The notes beneath the pieces are model-generated. The model worked only from the letters and a program-made list of their open reading frames with translations. It was not told the DNA's origin and made no database searches. Both the position numbers and the translations under genes were made by a program. From Flaccisagitta enflata (Eukaryota > Chaetognatha > Sagittoidea > Aphragmophora): DNA of 64,000 bases. Position 1 is the stretch's first letter. Each line of letters begins with the position of its first letter. This document shows positions 62,167 through 64,000 of the stretch, in pieces. The stretch covers positions 12,834,001 through 12,898,000 of the forward strand of contig OZ231126.1 in NCBI GenBank assembly GCA_965153355.1. Reading direction: 5' to 3'.

Positions 62167-63854
62167 TCAACAACCGGGCGAGATAGGTCCGTCTGATTGC
62201 GATGAAACTCCATCTACTGCGGTTGCTGCAGTTGCTGCCGTGACGACCGGCTTGAACGCCGTAAACTTGGAGGCTCCAAGAATAGCACCGGTTGGCGAGG
62301 ACATGCTGGAGCTTAGGGAAGCGGACGAAGGAGAAGTCATTAACAGCGAACTGGTGTTGCTGCCACTGTTGTTGTTACAGTTATTGTTGTTGCCACTGTT
62401 GTTAGTATTTTCGCCGCGTCGCATTTGCGAAAAAGCTCCCGATGCGCCAAATGGATGCTCCAAGGAAGATAAAGAAGAAGAAGAGGATGAGGAAGCGTTG
62501 TAAGTTGACGAGGGAGTTGGGCGGTGGATGACGCCGTCGTTGGATGAGGATCCCGTCGACGAGCCACTCGGCGTCCGCGGATGATGATGTTGATGAGGAT
62601 GCTGCAGCAGTGGATGTTGCGGTAACTGTTGCTGCTGGTGCTGAAGCTGGAGAGGAGATTGTTGCTGTTGTTGCGATTGTTGCGAAAAGTAGTCTGACGA
62701 AGAGGGTGACATTGTCGACGCCGGCGACAGCAGCGGCGAAGATGTCGAAGTTGTTAAAGAGGATTTTAGCGCCGACGCTGAGGAAGAGACGCCGCCGATG
62801 CCGACGCCGCTCTGCAGCCTCGACAACGCCGCCATTTGAGACGCCGCAGCTGCTGCCGCGGCCGCCGCGCTCATCGCCGCTGCCGGATTCCGCGTCGGCG
62901 ACGGGAAATAGACGCCGGAAGCGCCGCCGGGATGATGAGGATGTTGAGCGGATGAAGCGGCGTCATTTAGCGCCACCGTGGAGCCACTTCCGGCGGCAAA
63001 AAGTCTGGAGGAGGCCGTCGATGTCGGAATCGGCTTCGGAAGTCCGTTTGTCTGCACAGCCGCTAAATGTTGCTGTTGCTGTTGTTGTTGTTGTTGCTGT
63101 TGTTGTTGATGTTGTTGTTGCTGTTGAAGCGCAGCAGCTTGCAGATTGGCTGCGTACTGCGACGCCGCTGCCGATGCCGCTGAAGCCTGCTGTTGATGTT
63201 GATGATGGAACACCCCGTCAACCCAATTTCTCAAGTTCGACATCGGCGACGCGAAACCAGCCGATGCCGATGACGCCGCCGCGGCAGCCGCAGCTGCTGC
63301 GGCAGACTGAAGATGATGTTGTTGCTGCTGCTGCTGCTGTTGCTGTTGATGATGTAGCGATTGCTGATGCATTTGCTGTTGAGGAAACCCGTTGCTGCCG
63401 GGAAAGATGCCGCCGCCAGGAAATCTGCCGGGAGATTCGGGCTGCCGCAAGTAAGTATGTTGCTGTTGATGAAGATGATGAGAGGAGGAGGAAGAGGAGG
63501 AAGGAGGAGGAGGAGTGGAGGCGGTGGCGGTGGCGGCCAGACTCCAAATTCTGGGCTTGGAGGAGGAAGAGGAAGAAGCATCTGCGACAGTCGGTGATGA
63601 CAAAGGAGATCGACTGCGCTCCCGGCTGCCGTGAGAAGCCGGAGAGAGACGACCGGAAAGGGCTTTGGAACTGTGGTGGTCGTTGCTGTGGGGATGGTGG
63701 TTTGAGTTGTGGTGGTTAGGATTGTGGGGATGAGAAGAAGGAGGGGGAGGAGGAAGGGCGCCGTGAGGAGGAAGCGCCGGATGATGAGCGTGACGCAGGA
63801 GAGAGGAACGCCGCAGCGACTCGGCGTCATCGTGATCAGTCACAACGTCGATAT
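62167..63854 (-). CDS. Iroquois-like homeobox protein, C-terminal exon
   Basis: This is the large last coding exon of a probable Iroquois (Irx) TALE-homeobox transcription factor. A strong acceptor (long pyrimidine tract, then CCTATTCAG) ends at 63855. The exon enters with two bases (AT), then reads IDVVTDHDDAE, and runs 561 codons to TGA at 62167-62169. Residues about 99-106 read KPRIWSLA followed by ATATAS, the post-homeodomain motif I know from Irx proteins (KPKIWSLAETATS). SNLRNWVDGVFH at about 205-216 also matches my recall of Irx. The rest is low-complexity: His/Pro, Ser, Gln (codon-pure CAG/CAA runs) and Ala tracts. The homeodomain is not in this window, so it must lie on an upstream exon beyond 64000. 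Nuclear DNA-binding regulator by family. No stop or frameshift seen. Confidence 0.8.
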
Positions 63855-63960
63855 CTGAATAGGTGGTGGAGGAAGAGGAGGAAGAGGAGGAAGAGGAAGA
63901 GGAGTAAGTGGAGAAAGAAGAGGATGAAGACGAAGGGGATAAGGTGGAGGAAAGGAGGAG
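63855..63960 (-). promoter_or_regulatory. Splice acceptor and polypyrimidine tract of the Iroquois-like exon
   Basis: On the minus strand, roughly 100 bp of TCC/TTC-rich sequence leads to CACCTATTCAG. As in gene 1, a purine/pyrimidine simple repeat forms the polypyrimidine tract. Confidence 0.75.
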
Positions 63961-64000
63961 AGAGGAAGAAGGAGAATGGTTGTTAAAAAAAAACAGTACA

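Overview
The window is animal nuclear DNA. It has spliced genes with GT/AG introns, an Iroquois-type homeobox gene fragment, an 18-finger C2H2 gene, AATAAA signals and several families of small DNA transposons. No bacterial or organelle gene order is present. I cannot name the species; an invertebrate is my inference. The most striking general property is the density of simple repeats: (CAA)n, (GA)n, (AAAG)n, (AAG)n, (ATC)n, (GT)n and (GGTC)n arrays up to 1.3 kb.

Layout. Positions 1-11,015 carry the right-hand part of a spliced plus-strand gene. Five small exons (1089-1319, 3785-3883, 5313-5446, 8132-8363, 10903-11015) join in phase into about 269 codons, and their introns are full of microsatellites and transposons. 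A possible last exon lies at 17980-18045. Positions 11-19 kb are repeats and intergenic DNA. An intact C2H2 zinc-finger gene lies at 20439-22121, with a decayed finger remnant just upstream. From 22 to 62 kb I find no convincing gene. This stretch holds transposable elements, minisatellites and microsatellites, many nested in each other. At the right edge, minus strand, is the large last exon of an Iroquois-like gene (62167-63854); its homeodomain exon lies beyond the window.

Mobile elements. Four kinds dominate. (1) A family of about 20 short elements starts ACAAGGCC and ends in a hairpin followed by CTAAAA. It has a variable GGAC/CCGA tetranucleotide core and looks like Helentron-associated (HINE/DINE-1/pearl-like) elements. 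Its terminal hairpin changes sequence between copies while keeping its pairing. (2) A family with GGGCAGCGGCCCC ends carries a ~20 bp minisatellite inside. (3) TA-flanked palindromic MITEs and pogo/mariner-like elements are common, including two 574 bp copies 51 kb apart. (4) Two elements have perfect 8 bp target duplications: a 928 bp hAT-like element and a 3.56 kb foldback element built from 570 bp repeats. Several insertions interrupt other repeats cleanly, so their relative ages can be read directly.

The three genes show no common pathway. The Iroquois-like gene and the two other genes are separated by tens of kilobases of repeat-rich DNA.
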